The notes beneath the pieces were generated by a model that ran no database searches, was not told the DNA's origin, and saw only the letters and a program-made list of their open reading frames with translations. This document shows, piece after piece, positions 52,389-61,455 of a stretch of 64,000 nucleotides of DNA. The translations under genes and the position numbers were made by a program. Origin of the DNA: Levilactobacillus brevis ATCC 14869 = DSM 20054 (GTDB taxonomy: Bacteria > Bacillota > Bacilli > Lactobacillales > Lactobacillaceae); the NCBI RefSeq assembly GCF_001433855.1, contig NZ_AZCP01000004.1, forward strand, positions 208,894 through 272,893, written 5' to 3'. The first letter of the stretch is position 1. Each line of letters starts with the position of its first letter.

Positions 52389-52579
52389 TGATGTCGGGCT
52401 GCGAGTCGCTTATGGTTTTGTCTTCTATTAGGACTTTGCGGCGCTTTTTCAGGTGGAAACTAGATTTTTTGGGAAATCAGCCGACAAACGCCTAAAAACT
52501 TGTTACAATTGTATGCGAATACAATCGCGTAAAACCGCTAGGACAACCGGTTGCGATTTGAGATGAAAGGACGACAATC

Positions 52580-54217
52580 ATGGCGGACACACAGTGGTGG
52601 CAACACGCAGTTGGATACCAAATTTATCCACGGAGCTTTTTTGACAGTAACCACGACGGTGTGGGCGATCTGCCAGGGATTTTAACTAAAATTGATTATT
52701 TACAGTCACTCGGAATTGATTTCGTCTGGCTGTCAGCGTTTTACCCCTCTGGAAATGTGGATAGTGGATATGACGTTACGAATTACCGCGATGTGGCATC
52801 CCAATATGGAACACTAGCGGACTTTGATCGGTTAGTGACAGCCTTTCACGAGGCGGGGATTAAGGTGGTCATTGATCTGGCGTTGAATCATACCTCAGAT
52901 CAACATCCGTGGTTCCAAGCGGCTTTAGCCGATCCGCAGGGTCCCTATCGTGATTACTATCTATGGCAACCGGCGACCGCGACCGTCCAGCCAAACAATT
53001 GGCAATCTGTTTTTGGCGATTCGGCGTGGACTTATGTGGCTGATCAACAGGCCGCTTATCTCCACACCTTTGCGGCTGAACAGCCTGACTTAAATTGGCG
53101 AAACCCAGCCGTTCGTCATGAAATGGTACAGATTATACAGTGGTGGGCTGATCGTGGTGTTGATGGGTTTCGTTTCGCTGGTGTTACACATCTTAAGAAG
53201 CGCACGGATTTTGCTGATGTGACGCCAGCTACCGCGTATTACGAAGATGTGGCGGATACGGTCACGTTACTAGCGGATTTAAAACCCGTATTGGTGAAAA
53301 ATCACTTATTGACCATTGGTGAGGCCGGGGGGATTGACCCCAGTACCGCACAACGCTGGCTAGATCCGGCAACCGGTTTTTTTGACTTGCTGTTAGAATT
53401 TGACCATGTCCATTTCTGGGAACAGGCCACGCCTAAGCTCCCAGTTGCGGCGCTACGGGCGACTTTATCTAGGTGGCAGCAAAGTCTCGAAGGAACCGGG
53501 TGGAATACACTGTTTATTGAAAATCATGATCTCCCGCGGGCCGTTTCTTATTATGGTAACGATCAAGGTGAGTATCGACGCCGATCGGCTAAAGCGTTGG
53601 GAATGTTGTACCTATTGATGAAAGGGACACCGTTCATTTACCAAGGTCAGGAATTAGGCTTACCTAATGCTGGCTTTACCAAAATTGCGGATTATCGTGA
53701 TTTAGATAGCCGGCGTTATTATCAGCGACAACGTGCTGCCGGTGTGGCTGAGCCACAGATTCTTTCACAATTGGCATTGCGGAGCCGGGATAACGCGCGG
53801 ACGCCAATGCCGTGGACACATCAGCAGTATGGCGGCTTTTCCGATCATGAGCCCTGGCTCCAGATGGCCCCTGGTGTAGCGCAAATTAATGTTGAGCGTG
53901 AAAGTCACGATCCACATGCGGTACTTCCATTCTATCAGCAGCTCATTCGGATAAAAAAATCCGTACCAGCACTGCGATCAGGACGATATGAACTGATAGA
54001 TACAGGAGATAATCAGCTGTATGTCTATCGGCGTACCCTAAACGGAGATAACTGGTTAGTCGTGGTCAACATGAGTGATCAACCAGCGACGACGCAAAAT
54101 TTTGATCTGACAACTAGTGAATTGATTTTAACTAATCTACCAGTTGATGCGGCTTCTGATGACATGCAAATTCAGCCTTGGGAGGCCCGATTATATCATT
54201 GGCGACGATTAGAATAG
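52580..54217 (+). CDS. GH13 alpha-glucosidase-like protein lacking the catalytic nucleophile
   Basis: A 545-residue GH13 protein of the oligo-1,6-glucosidase/alpha-glucosidase group. Region I is DLALNHTSD, region III TIGEAGG (general acid Glu248) and region IV FIENHDLPRA (Asp317). Region II reads VDGFRFAGVTHLKK: the position normally occupied by the nucleophile Asp is Ala200 (codon GCT, 53177-53179). All other landmarks, length and the C-terminal beta domain are intact, so this is not a decayed gene. It may be a non-catalytic sugar-binding protein or need an external nucleophile. ATG behind GAAAGGA; monocistronic, terminator at 54259. Confidence 0.88.
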   Translation: MADTQWWQHAVGYQIYPRSFFDSNHDGVGDLPGILTKIDYLQSLGIDFVWLSAFYPSGNVDSGYDVTNYRDVASQYGTLADFDRLVTAFHEAGIKVVIDLALNHTSDQHPWFQAALADPQGPYRDYYLWQPATATVQPNNWQSVFGDSAWTYVADQQAAYLHTFAAEQPDLNWRNPAVRHEMVQIIQWWADRGVDGFRFAGVTHLKKRTDFADVTPATAYYEDVADTVTLLADLKPVLVKNHLLTIGEAGGIDPSTAQRWLDPATGFFDLLLEFDHVHFWEQATPKLPVAALRATLSRWQQSLEGTGWNTLFIENHDLPRAVSYYGNDQGEYRRRSAKALGMLYLLMKGTPFIYQGQELGLPNAGFTKIADYRDLDSRRYYQRQRAAGVAEPQILSQLALRSRDNARTPMPWTHQQYGGFSDHEPWLQMAPGVAQINVERESHDPHAVLPFYQQLIRIKKSVPALRSGRYELIDTGDNQLYVYRRTLNGDNWLVVVNMSDQPATTQNFDLTTSELILTNLPVDAASDDMQIQPWEARLYHWRRLE

Positions 54218-54258
54218 GCTGAAATCGGGGCTATTCATCGTTGGCCTGAAATGTCTAC

Positions 54259-54287
54259 GGGGTGAGAAATTTTCTCTCCCCCTTTTT
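54259..54287 (+). terminator. Intrinsic terminator after the GH13 gene
   Basis: A 9-bp stem with one mismatch (54259-54267 with 54273-54281) and five T. Confidence 0.8.
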
Positions 54288-54446
54288 ATACCGTAAACTT
54301 TTCTTAAATGAACGTTTTGGCTTGCATTTTATACGGTTCTTCATTATTATTAAATGTATAGATATTTCTACGGGGTCAACGATTTTGCATATTGCTAAAC
54401 GTGTTAATTATCTTGCCGGTTAGTAAATGATAAGGATATGATGAGA

Positions 54447-54908
54447 ATGAAGAGTAGGGACGTACATGCGGAGAGCTTTTTTGAGTCCTTTATGGAACTT
54501 AAGCGTGAATTAGAAAAGGCAGCAACTCGTTTTCAACGGACAATGGGAATTTCAGTGGATCAATATGCAATTCTCCACAACATCTTGGAAAATCCCGGTA
54601 AATTAACGTCCGCAACGGTTGCAGATAGTCGTGGAATTTCTCGAGCAGCAGTGTCACGGGGAATTTCTCAGCTGATTCGGCGCGGATATGTGGAACAGAG
54701 TTACAAGAGTACGGATCGGCGAGTTCGGCCGTTATCATTAACGACAAGTGGCAAACAATTAGAAATTGATTGTCATGAGGCGTTAGAAAAAGCCGCACGA
54801 GTGATGAGTACAGCACAATTAGCTACTGATCATGAGTCTATCACAGTAGGTGAATTGACACAGATGTTAGCTGCGTTGACCACCAAAGATGATACTGAGG
54901 CCGATTAA
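54447..54908 (+). CDS. MarR-family transcriptional regulator
   Basis: A 153-residue winged-helix protein: long N-terminal dimerisation helix, HTH ADSRGISRAAVSRGISQLIRRGYV and wing YKSTDRRVRPLSLTTSG. Three ATG codons lie close together (54438, 54441, 54447); the last gives proper spacing to AAGGA. The A/T-rich upstream region has no obvious operator. Its target is unknown; neighbours are the GH13 gene and pnuC. Confidence 0.85.
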   Translation: MKSRDVHAESFFESFMELKRELEKAATRFQRTMGISVDQYAILHNILENPGKLTSATVADSRGISRAAVSRGISQLIRRGYVEQSYKSTDRRVRPLSLTTSGKQLEIDCHEALEKAARVMSTAQLATDHESITVGELTQMLAALTTKDDTEAD

Positions 54909-54926
54909 CAATTGAGAATAGACAGG

Positions 54927-54958
54927 AAAGAGGTGTGCCTATGGGGACACCTCTTTTT
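54927..54958 (+). terminator. Intrinsic terminator after the second marR gene
   Basis: A perfect 10-bp AAAGAGGTGT/ACACCTCTTT stem followed by T. Confidence 0.85.
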
Positions 54959-55036
54959 GATTTTGCCGCCAAAATAAATAGAGTGTGAGAATATGCGTTC
55001 CAGCAACATGTTGTTTCACGACTGGCTTAATTGAAT

Positions 55037-55050
55037 TGAAAGCGCTTTAT
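55037..55050 (+). promoter_or_regulatory. Possible cre-like site upstream of pnuC
   Basis: TGAAAGCGCTTTAT matches the cre consensus except for its last two bases; it lies about 65 nt before the -10. Confidence 0.3.
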
Positions 55051-55108
55051 GTACAATTTTCCGGTGTGAAACAATATTCTACAATGGCGGCAATGTCAGT
55101 AAAAATCA

Positions 55109-55180
55109 TGCTATAATCATTTCCGTTGTCCAAAAAGGACACCACAATATATTGTGTTATAGACTCGCTTATCGATAAGC
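55109..55180 (+). promoter_or_regulatory. pnuC promoter and three-hairpin leader
   Basis: TGcTATAAT extended -10 at 55109-55117. The 5' UTR of about 100 nt holds three consecutive hairpins: TGTCC/GGACA (55127-55141), CACAAT/ATTGTG (55143-55156) and GCTTA/TAAGC (55167-55180). PnuC genes are often under NAD-related RNA control, but no known riboswitch consensus is recognised here. Confidence 0.5.
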
Positions 55181-55223
55181 TCGTACTAAATATAGAAAAA
55201 TAAAATTAAGGGAGTTTATCGCA

Positions 55224-55976
55224 ATGACCCATTATCTACAATTTTTGTCCCACCAACTTAAAGGGTGGCCGCAGCAAAACTATTATCTTTTTTTCTTCAG
55301 TCTGGGTTGTCAGGTGATGACATTAGTTAATGCTCCCATCACATGGTTGACATGTTTAACGTTTGTGGGCACGACTTTAGGTGTTTTGTGCGTGTTAGCC
55401 ATTAATGCTGCCAAGTCAGTCAATGGCTGGCTTGGCGTCATATCTGCAATTTGTTTTGTGGTGACCGGCTTGGCTGCTAAAAATTATTTGAGTATTTTCG
55501 AACAAATTGCCTATGTGATCACCTTGGATATTCCAGTATTACTTAGTGCGAGCTGGAATGTAAATATGGCTGCTAAGATTCGTCGATTCACTGGTCGGAG
55601 TTGGGTTATAGCGGTATCGGCGACTTTGATAATTTATCTGGTATCCGGCTGGTCCATTGGCACGTTTACAGATGATCCACGGCCATGGGTTGACGCGATC
55701 AGTTTTGCCATTAGTTTAACCGCAGGGGTTATTTGTTTCTTACGGTTTAACAATCAATATGTGTGGTGGATTGCTTCTGGTTTAGCGCAAATGGTTTTAT
55801 GGTTTATTTCGTTCCGTCAAGGCTCCGCGACGCTAGCTATGTTCATTAATAGCTCGATTTATTTGATGAATGATGTGCTGGCTTTCACCATTTCGCCTTG
55901 GTACAATGCCAAAGAACGGCAGCGATTGATTAAGCAAGAAGCGATCTATGCGACTGAGGTTGCTCACGCGCACTAG
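55224..55976 (+). CDS. pnuC: PnuC-family nicotinamide riboside transporter
   Basis: A 250-residue membrane protein with about seven helices. The NGWLGVISAICFVVTGLAAK block and the YVWWIASGLAQMVLWF Trp-rich motif are PnuC hallmarks. It takes up nicotinamide riboside for NAD synthesis, needed by lactobacilli that cannot make nicotinate. Start behind AAGGGAG. Monocistronic, behind a structured leader. Confidence 0.9.
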   Translation: MTHYLQFLSHQLKGWPQQNYYLFFFSLGCQVMTLVNAPITWLTCLTFVGTTLGVLCVLAINAAKSVNGWLGVISAICFVVTGLAAKNYLSIFEQIAYVITLDIPVLLSASWNVNMAAKIRRFTGRSWVIAVSATLIIYLVSGWSIGTFTDDPRPWVDAISFAISLTAGVICFLRFNNQYVWWIASGLAQMVLWFISFRQGSATLAMFINSSIYLMNDVLAFTISPWYNAKERQRLIKQEAIYATEVAHAH

Positions 55977-56060
55977 GCTAAATATTTTCAACATTATCGG
56001 GCGAATTTCATTCGTAGACGTGGTACACTTAATCTACTAATGAAGAGAAGAGGAACGTCC

Positions 56061-56978
56061 ATGATTGTTGAACATAAGATTGGGGCCGGGGATCAAGACC
56101 TCATCTGGGTCATGGCGATGATTGAAGAAGATTCAGACCGGGAAGACTTACAGGTTAAGTACGGACTGACTGATGAGATTTTGACCTATGTAACCGATGA
56201 AAATGAGCGATCACACTATGATCGAGATGAGTATTTAAATACGCAGTTGTTTATTCTGCACGTGCCGGTCGTTGTTGATCAAGTCTCACAACGTTATATT
56301 ACACGGCCGGTGGCTTTCTTGCTGAAGGGTAATCGCGTATTTTCGATTACGACGAAGCGGACTCAGTGGGTGAATCAGACGTTGAGCGAGCGGATGAAAT
56401 TAGCGCAGATTTCAGATACCAATGAATTCATGTTGATTGGCCTATTTATTTTATTTGACCAATTTATTCCGCCAATTCGGAAAATCAATGCGGAACAAAA
56501 TCGGTTGGATAAGCAACTAAATCAAGCGCCAGATAATAAAGACCTGATTGCGTTATCCAATCTGCAGCAGAGTCTGGCTTATTTCGTCAGCGCCACGCGA
56601 AATAATGCGATGATGGTGGTTAACCTCAGCAGTACGCCGTTTGGCAAACAATTGTCAGATAAGAATGCGGAACATTTGGCGGATGCTGTCATTGAAGCGC
56701 GCCAGACTTCCGAAATGACGTCGATTGAAGCTGACGTGGTCGATCGTATTTCCAACACGTTTAATAATGTTCTAAATAATAACTTGAACGATACTATGAA
56801 ATTCCTCACAATCTGGTCGTTGGTGCTCACGATTCCAACGATCATTACGGGATTCTATGGCATGAACGTGCGCTTACCCTTTGCTAGTGATGCCATTTCG
56901 TGGATTTTCACGGTATTGCTCATGCTTGGATTGATGGGGATCGTGGCAGTAATGTTACGCCATCGCCATTTTTGGTAA
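56061..56978 (+). CDS. corA: CorA-family magnesium/divalent cation transporter
   Basis: A 305-residue 2-TM-GxN protein: a large cytosolic N-terminal domain, a long stalk helix, and two C-terminal helices with the pore motif GFYGMNVRLP. A short basic tail RHRHFW ends the protein. ATG at 56061 behind AGAGGA; the seven-codon upstream extension is unlikely. Terminator follows. Confidence 0.92.
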   Translation: MIVEHKIGAGDQDLIWVMAMIEEDSDREDLQVKYGLTDEILTYVTDENERSHYDRDEYLNTQLFILHVPVVVDQVSQRYITRPVAFLLKGNRVFSITTKRTQWVNQTLSERMKLAQISDTNEFMLIGLFILFDQFIPPIRKINAEQNRLDKQLNQAPDNKDLIALSNLQQSLAYFVSATRNNAMMVVNLSSTPFGKQLSDKNAEHLADAVIEARQTSEMTSIEADVVDRISNTFNNVLNNNLNDTMKFLTIWSLVLTIPTIITGFYGMNVRLPFASDAISWIFTVLLMLGLMGIVAVMLRHRHFW

Positions 56979-56983
56979 GAATC

Positions 56984-57026
56984 AGACGGTTGCAGTTGCC
57001 TTTTGGGCGCTGCAATCGTCTTTTTT
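56984..57026 (+). terminator. Intrinsic terminator after corA
   Basis: A 12-bp stem with one G:T (56984-56995 with 57010-57021) and six T. Confidence 0.88.
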
Positions 57027-57036
57027 GATGAGACAT

Positions 57037-57050
57037 TGAAAGCGTGAACA
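57037..57050 (+). promoter_or_regulatory. cre (CcpA) site upstream of pox
   Basis: TGAAAGCGTGAACA matches TGWNANCGNTNWCA with one mismatch. It is located about 50 nt before the probable -10 of the pyruvate oxidase gene; CcpA control of pox is known in L. plantarum. Confidence 0.6.
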
Positions 57051-57080
57051 AATTCACTAACAAAAAGTAAGCAAAAATAC

Positions 57081-57109
57081 TGGCATTTTGATTTAAAAGG
57101 GACTATGAT
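57081..57109 (+). promoter_or_regulatory. Probable pox promoter
   Basis: A weak -35 TGGCAT (57081-57086) and -10 TATGAT (57104-57109) with 17-bp spacing. Confidence 0.4.
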
Positions 57110-57186
57110 AACGACAATCAATCATTACGGGGCGCAATAGTAATCGTATGTGACCCGCCACATGAACTTAAAGGAGCGCGATTGAC

Positions 57187-58947
57187 ATGACAAAGATGAT
57201 TGCTGGACAAGCCTTAGTTAAAGTACTAGAAGCGTGGGATATTGACCACATTTATGGGATTCCGGGTGGATCGATTAATCACACCGTGGAAGGACTTTAT
57301 TTGGAAAAAGAGCACATCAACTATATTCAAGTCCGTCATGAAGAAGTTGGCGCACTGGCAGCCGCGGCTGATGCCAAGTTTACGGGAAAGATCGGTGTGG
57401 CTTTCGGTTCAGCTGGGCCTGGTGCGACCCATCTATTTAACGGCTTATACGATGCTAAGATGGATCATGTGCCAATGTTGGCCATTGTGGGTCAAGTTCC
57501 CCAGTCAACCATGAACACGAATTATTTCCAGGAAATGGATGAAACGCCGATGTTCAGTGATGTGGCGGTTTACAACCGAACGGCAACAACAGCAGAACAG
57601 TTGCCATATGTCATTAATCAGGCGATTCGGGAAGCCTACCGGCAAAAAGGACCAGCCGTTGTCATTATTCCGGAAGACTTGTCGGCCACAGAGATTGATT
57701 ATGAACCCGTTAAGACGCCTAATGTGGTGGCGAATACCTTTACTCAAGTCGTTGACCCACAAGCGATTAAGGCAACACTTGAGTTACTAAAAGCGGCTAA
57801 GCATCCGCTAATCTATGCTGGTCGAGGGTTATTAGGTGCCCGGGCTGAACTGGTTAAGTTCAGTGAACAATTTAATATTCCCGTCATTAATACGGTTCCT
57901 GCAACTGGTGTGATTCCAACCAATCATCCGAATGCGTTGGGAACGTTTGGCCGCTTGGGCTCCAAGTCAGGCTTTGAGGCCCTACAGCACACGGATTTAA
58001 TCTTATTCCTCGGGTCCGAATTTCCTTTCGCCCAGTTCTGGCCAAAAGATATTAAAATTATTCAAGTTAATAACAGTGCCTTTGATATTGGCAAAGTGGT
58101 ACCGATTGATTATGCAGTTATTAGCGATGCGAAGAGTTACTTGCAAGCCATGATTGCGACTGGTGAAACGTTACCCGAAACCACTTGGTTAACCGCTAAT
58201 CGGCAAAATAAGCAAAACTGGCAGACGTGGTTGGCTCAATTGGCTGCTGATGATAGTCAGGGATTGGCACCAGAAGCCGTCACAAAGAAGATTGCTGAAC
58301 TAGCAGGTCCTAAGGATACCTATGGTGTTGATACCGGGAACGTCTCTGAATGGGCTGTCCGGGGGCTACCGATGGATCAAGAACAGCGGTTTGCCATCTC
58401 GGGACTCTTTGCCACGATGGGCTATGGCTTACCGGCTGGAATGGCCGGTGCGTTAAGCGTTCCGGATGCCCAAGCTTGGTCACTATCTGGTGATGGGGGC
58501 TTTGCAATGGTGGCACCGGATATTATTACCGAAGCCCGTTATGGCTTGCCAGTTATCAACGTGGTCTTCAGTAACCAGCGGTTTGGCTTTATCTACCGTG
58601 AACAAGTGGATACGAAACAACACCTGTATGGGGTCGATCTAACAGATGCTGATTGGGCTAAGGTTGCTGAAGGCTTAGGTGGTATTGGCTTCACCGTTAC
58701 GAACAACCAAGAAGTGGCCCAAGTCTTTGACCAGATTAAGAAGTTGCAAGCCCAAGGAAACCGCAAGCCAATTGTGGTTAACGCGGTCATTAAAAATGAT
58801 GACCCTATTGGAACGGCCTTTATGCCACTCGATCCACAACTCTATGGTGAAGAGACGGTCGCTGCCTATGCTAAGGAAAATCATATTGATCGGCAGCAGC
58901 AACCAGCATTGGGAGAGCTTCTCCGGGCACAAGGCGACACGCTTTAA
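57187..58947 (+). CDS. pox: Pyruvate oxidase (acetyl-phosphate- and H2O2-forming)
   Basis: A 586-residue ThDP- and FAD-dependent enzyme: pyruvate + phosphate + O2 give acetyl phosphate, CO2 and H2O2. The N-terminal PYR domain shows YGIPGGSIN and RHEEVGALAAAADAK (activating Glu); the FAD domain spans about 190-340. The ThDP motif is LSGDGGFAMVAPD with the Asn at VVFSNQRFG. Length and motifs match lactobacillar Pox/SpxB. Strong AAAGGAG ribosome site. A cre site upstream suggests carbon catabolite control. Product H2O2 links to the DyP peroxidase and NDH-2 in the same window. Confidence 0.95.
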   Translation: MTKMIAGQALVKVLEAWDIDHIYGIPGGSINHTVEGLYLEKEHINYIQVRHEEVGALAAAADAKFTGKIGVAFGSAGPGATHLFNGLYDAKMDHVPMLAIVGQVPQSTMNTNYFQEMDETPMFSDVAVYNRTATTAEQLPYVINQAIREAYRQKGPAVVIIPEDLSATEIDYEPVKTPNVVANTFTQVVDPQAIKATLELLKAAKHPLIYAGRGLLGARAELVKFSEQFNIPVINTVPATGVIPTNHPNALGTFGRLGSKSGFEALQHTDLILFLGSEFPFAQFWPKDIKIIQVNNSAFDIGKVVPIDYAVISDAKSYLQAMIATGETLPETTWLTANRQNKQNWQTWLAQLAADDSQGLAPEAVTKKIAELAGPKDTYGVDTGNVSEWAVRGLPMDQEQRFAISGLFATMGYGLPAGMAGALSVPDAQAWSLSGDGGFAMVAPDIITEARYGLPVINVVFSNQRFGFIYREQVDTKQHLYGVDLTDADWAKVAEGLGGIGFTVTNNQEVAQVFDQIKKLQAQGNRKPIVVNAVIKNDDPIGTAFMPLDPQLYGEETVAAYAKENHIDRQQQPALGELLRAQGDTL

Positions 58948-59004
58948 ACGTTAAAGATGAAACAGGCGTTATAAATTTTAAAGAGTCTAAACGGCACTTA
59001 GCTA

Positions 59005-59050
59005 AAAGTAAGGAGGCACTCTCGGATCTTGAGAATGCCTCCTTGCTTTT
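59005..59050 (+). terminator. Intrinsic terminator after pox
   Basis: A long stem with a few bulges (AAGGAGGCA/TGCCTCCTT core at 59010-59018 and 59036-59044) and a T-run. Confidence 0.88.
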
Positions 59051-59209
59051 GTCTGTCACGTTTAATCAAAAATTAACGGTCGCTGGTTGACCGCGTTGGT
59101 AGCGCTACTATCCTAACCTTAGGAAGCAGCGTTATTTTATTTTAAATCGACTCGTGCTAAACTTCATGACCAAGCAAGGTCACTTAAGCAAAGAAACGAG
59201 GCGACTCAC

Positions 59210-59629
59210 ATGAAATTTGACTGGCGATATGCGTTTCATTCTTTTTGGTTTTTGATGGTACTCATGGTGTTGTTGAGTTTGACAACGGCTGTTGATCAAG
59301 TTCATGGCGTGCGAATTGCGCTAGGTGTAATTCTGGGGTTCCTGATTGTAGATAGTTTGTGGACGTGGCAGTATCCGTACTTCAATCGGTTAGACCGTCA
59401 AGGGGTGACCGCGCTGATTAACTTAGGTTTGTTTGTGGTGATTGCGGCCTTTACGTTAGCTCTCAAAACGGCGTGGTCTGCGAGTGTTTGGGGGTTTATG
59501 AGTTTTTGGCTGGCTAGTATTGGCGGGACGCTGGATGGCTATTTGGCACGACCCACTAGAGTCCTGGTTCACCAAACCCGCGGTGACTTACGCAAGAAGG
59601 CTGAAATTTTGCGAAATTCCACACATTAG
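59210..59629 (+). CDS. Small four-helix membrane protein
   Basis: A 139-residue protein with four hydrophobic segments (about 10-28, 33-50, 68-88, 92-112) and a basic cytosolic tail (QTRGDLRKKAEILRNS). No recognised family. Ribosome site GAGG about 9 nt before the ATG. Ended by hairpin repeat copy 2. Confidence 0.65.
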   Translation: MKFDWRYAFHSFWFLMVLMVLLSLTTAVDQVHGVRIALGVILGFLIVDSLWTWQYPYFNRLDRQGVTALINLGLFVVIAAFTLALKTAWSASVWGFMSFWLASIGGTLDGYLARPTRVLVHQTRGDLRKKAEILRNSTH

Positions 59630-59642
59630 GTGAAATTGTGGG

Positions 59643-59676
59643 GAGTCTGGGACAAACGTCTCGGACTCTTTTTGCG
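59643..59676 (+). repeat. 34-nt hairpin repeat, copy 2 (terminator-like)
   Basis: GAGTCTGGGAC/GTCTCGGACTC stem followed by five T, downstream of the four-helix membrane protein gene. It shares 30 of 34 bases with 48628-48661. Confidence 0.75.
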
Positions 59677-59687
59677 TATTAGCAAAC

Positions 59688-59719
59688 AAAAAACGAGTCA
59701 TAGCAGTCGCTATAACTCG
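59688..59719 (-). terminator. Terminator after the 82-residue protein gene
   Basis: A CGAGTCATAGC/GCTATAACTCG stem (59694-59704 with 59709-59719) followed on the minus strand by six T. Confidence 0.85.
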
Positions 59720-59741
59720 TGGTTTATTAATTTTTATACGG

Positions 59742-59990
59742 TTATTCGGCGGCATAAGTCCAATCGTATGAGAGAAGTTGGTGGAATCGTTCACCGATTG
59801 GGACCCAGAGCTTGGCCTTGGCAATGTTAGTAATCGATTCCCAAAACAAGGGGTCATGCCGTTCTTGGTCACTTAAGTTAATGTTGACGTACTTCCCAGC
59901 TTCCGTTTTGGCGATAACGTAGGGATAAAATACCTTCGTAATCCGGGCGGGAGTAATGGTATGAATTTGCGGGTTGTCATCAATCAGCAT
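59742..59990 (-). CDS. Small cytosolic protein of unknown function
   Basis: An 82-residue acidic protein, no membrane segment: begins MLIDDNPQIHTITPAR and has a Trp-rich C-terminal half (FWESITNIAKAKLWVPIGERF). No family recognised. ATG behind AAAGGAAG and its own terminator support it as a gene. Promoter not identified. Confidence 0.68.
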   Translation of the reverse strand: MLIDDNPQIHTITPARITKVFYPYVIAKTEAGKYVNINLSDQERHDPLFWESITNIAKAKLWVPIGERFHQLLSYDWTYAAE

Positions 59991-60081
59991 ATTGAACGCT
60001 TCCTTTCACTTGATGAATTCAGTATACCGGGGAAATGCTCAGACAACCAGTGGTTTTAGTTAAGGATTAACTGAGAAATTC

Positions 60082-61455
60082 TTAGTTTTCGTTAGCGCTG
60101 GGTAAACTAATGATAAAACAAGCACCATGTGGCGGATTATCCGTGATGGTAATTGTCCCCTTATTAAGCCGAACGAGCTGTGCAACGATGGCTAAGCCTA
60201 AGCCACTGCCTTCGATCTTATTGGAACGGGATTCATCGACGCGATAAAAGCGTTCAAAGATATGGGGGCGATCGGCAGTTGAGATTCCTGGGCCGTGGTC
60301 AGCAACACTGAGTGTGACGTGCTGGGCTTGTTTTGCAACCGTGACGTCAATGGATTGGTCGGGAGCACCATACTTGTGGGCATTGTCGAGCAGGGCTGTC
60401 AGTACTTGATGGAGCATGTCAGTATCGGCTAAGACCATCGTCGGGGTTGCGGGTCCATCATAGGTGATGGGCTGGTCAATCAACGGCTGATAATGGGCGA
60501 TAACGGATTGGACCAGAGGATCAATATCGACGGGATGCAGGCTGATCTCCGCTCGGTCTGCCCGTGACAAGTGTAGGAGGTTTTCGATCAAGTGTTGCAT
60601 GCGTAATGACTCCTGATCGATAAATCCCAGCGATTCGGGAATAATTTCGGGATGTTGTTTTCCGCGACGTTCAATTAATTTAAGGTTACCCCGAATCGTG
60701 GCGATGGGGGTCCGGAGTTCATGGGAAGCGTCTGAAATGAATTGACGTTCACGTTGTAGCCGGCCATTTTGTGCGGCGAGGAGCTGATTGAAGTCGCTAG
60801 CCAGTTGACCAATCTCCACGGGTTCACTTGGCTGTGGCAGTTCTGGCTGGGTAGCTTCGGAATTAGCCGCGGCTTGTTTGGCTGCTTGGGCTAGTGTGAG
60901 TGTCGGGGCACTCAAGCGCTTGGCCAGTCGGCGAACGTAGAGTAGGCCAATCAGCAAACTGAGTCCGATCGCGATAATCAAGACAGAAATTAAGACGTGA
61001 AGGTTGCCGATTAAAACGTGCATGCCGATAAACAAGGCGTAAGTCCGGCTACCAGTTCTTAAAGTTTCCGAGAAGAACAGGCCCCAGCCTTTAATATAGA
61101 CTAAATGGGTAAAGGGAACGGACCACGTGTTAGCTTTGGCTAGTTGTTGCGCATGGGGGAGTAATGAAGTCGTGGTGCCGTTGGCGTTCTTAATCAACAC
61201 AAACGTATTATGGGAATTTAGACCACTGCTCCGGTTAATGGTTAGCCAATCTTTAAAGTTGCTCACTTGGGTCGTCTGAAGACTAGCACTAAGCTTGGCC
61301 GCCTGGTCCTGTGCCCGCACAAGCTGGTCGATAGTTAAGGTGATACTGACGGTGATGACGATGATGACCCCAATCGTTAGTAACAGACTAGTGATAGAAT
61401 GACGGATAATGTCGGCATAAGTTCGCGGTGGGGTTTTAGTGCTCATGGGCCTCAT
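60082..61455 (-). CDS. Two-component sensor histidine kinase
   Basis: A 457-residue membrane kinase: first helix about 19-41, an extracytoplasmic sensor region (about 45-150), second helix about 152-175, HAMP, then HisKA (SHELRTPIATIRGNL) and HATPase with N, G1, F and G2 boxes (LLDNAHKYG, ADHGPGI, IFERFYR, GSGLGLAIV). It is similar in layout to ArlS/CiaH-like kinases. It starts within the 3' end of the regulator gene (ATG at 61455; a second in-frame ATG at 61446 is possible). Confidence 0.92.
   Translation of the reverse strand: MRPMSTKTPPRTYADIIRHSITSLLLTIGVIIVITVSITLTIDQLVRAQDQAAKLSASLQTTQVSNFKDWLTINRSSGLNSHNTFVLIKNANGTTTSLLPHAQQLAKANTWSVPFTHLVYIKGWGLFFSETLRTGSRTYALFIGMHVLIGNLHVLISVLIIAIGLSLLIGLLYVRRLAKRLSAPTLTLAQAAKQAAANSEATQPELPQPSEPVEIGQLASDFNQLLAAQNGRLQRERQFISDASHELRTPIATIRGNLKLIERRGKQHPEIIPESLGFIDQESLRMQHLIENLLHLSRADRAEISLHPVDIDPLVQSVIAHYQPLIDQPITYDGPATPTMVLADTDMLHQVLTALLDNAHKYGAPDQSIDVTVAKQAQHVTLSVADHGPGISTADRPHIFERFYRVDESRSNKIEGSGLGLAIVAQLVRLNKGTITITDNPPHGACFIISLPSANEN

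Noticed and set aside
55109-55223. NAD-binding riboswitch class call for the pnuC leader
   Set aside because: The hairpins do not match a consensus I can recall with confidence, so only a structured leader is reported.
59085-59110. cre-like sequence TGGTAGCGCTACTA after pox
   Set aside because: It deviates at several conserved positions and is not placed at a recognisable promoter.
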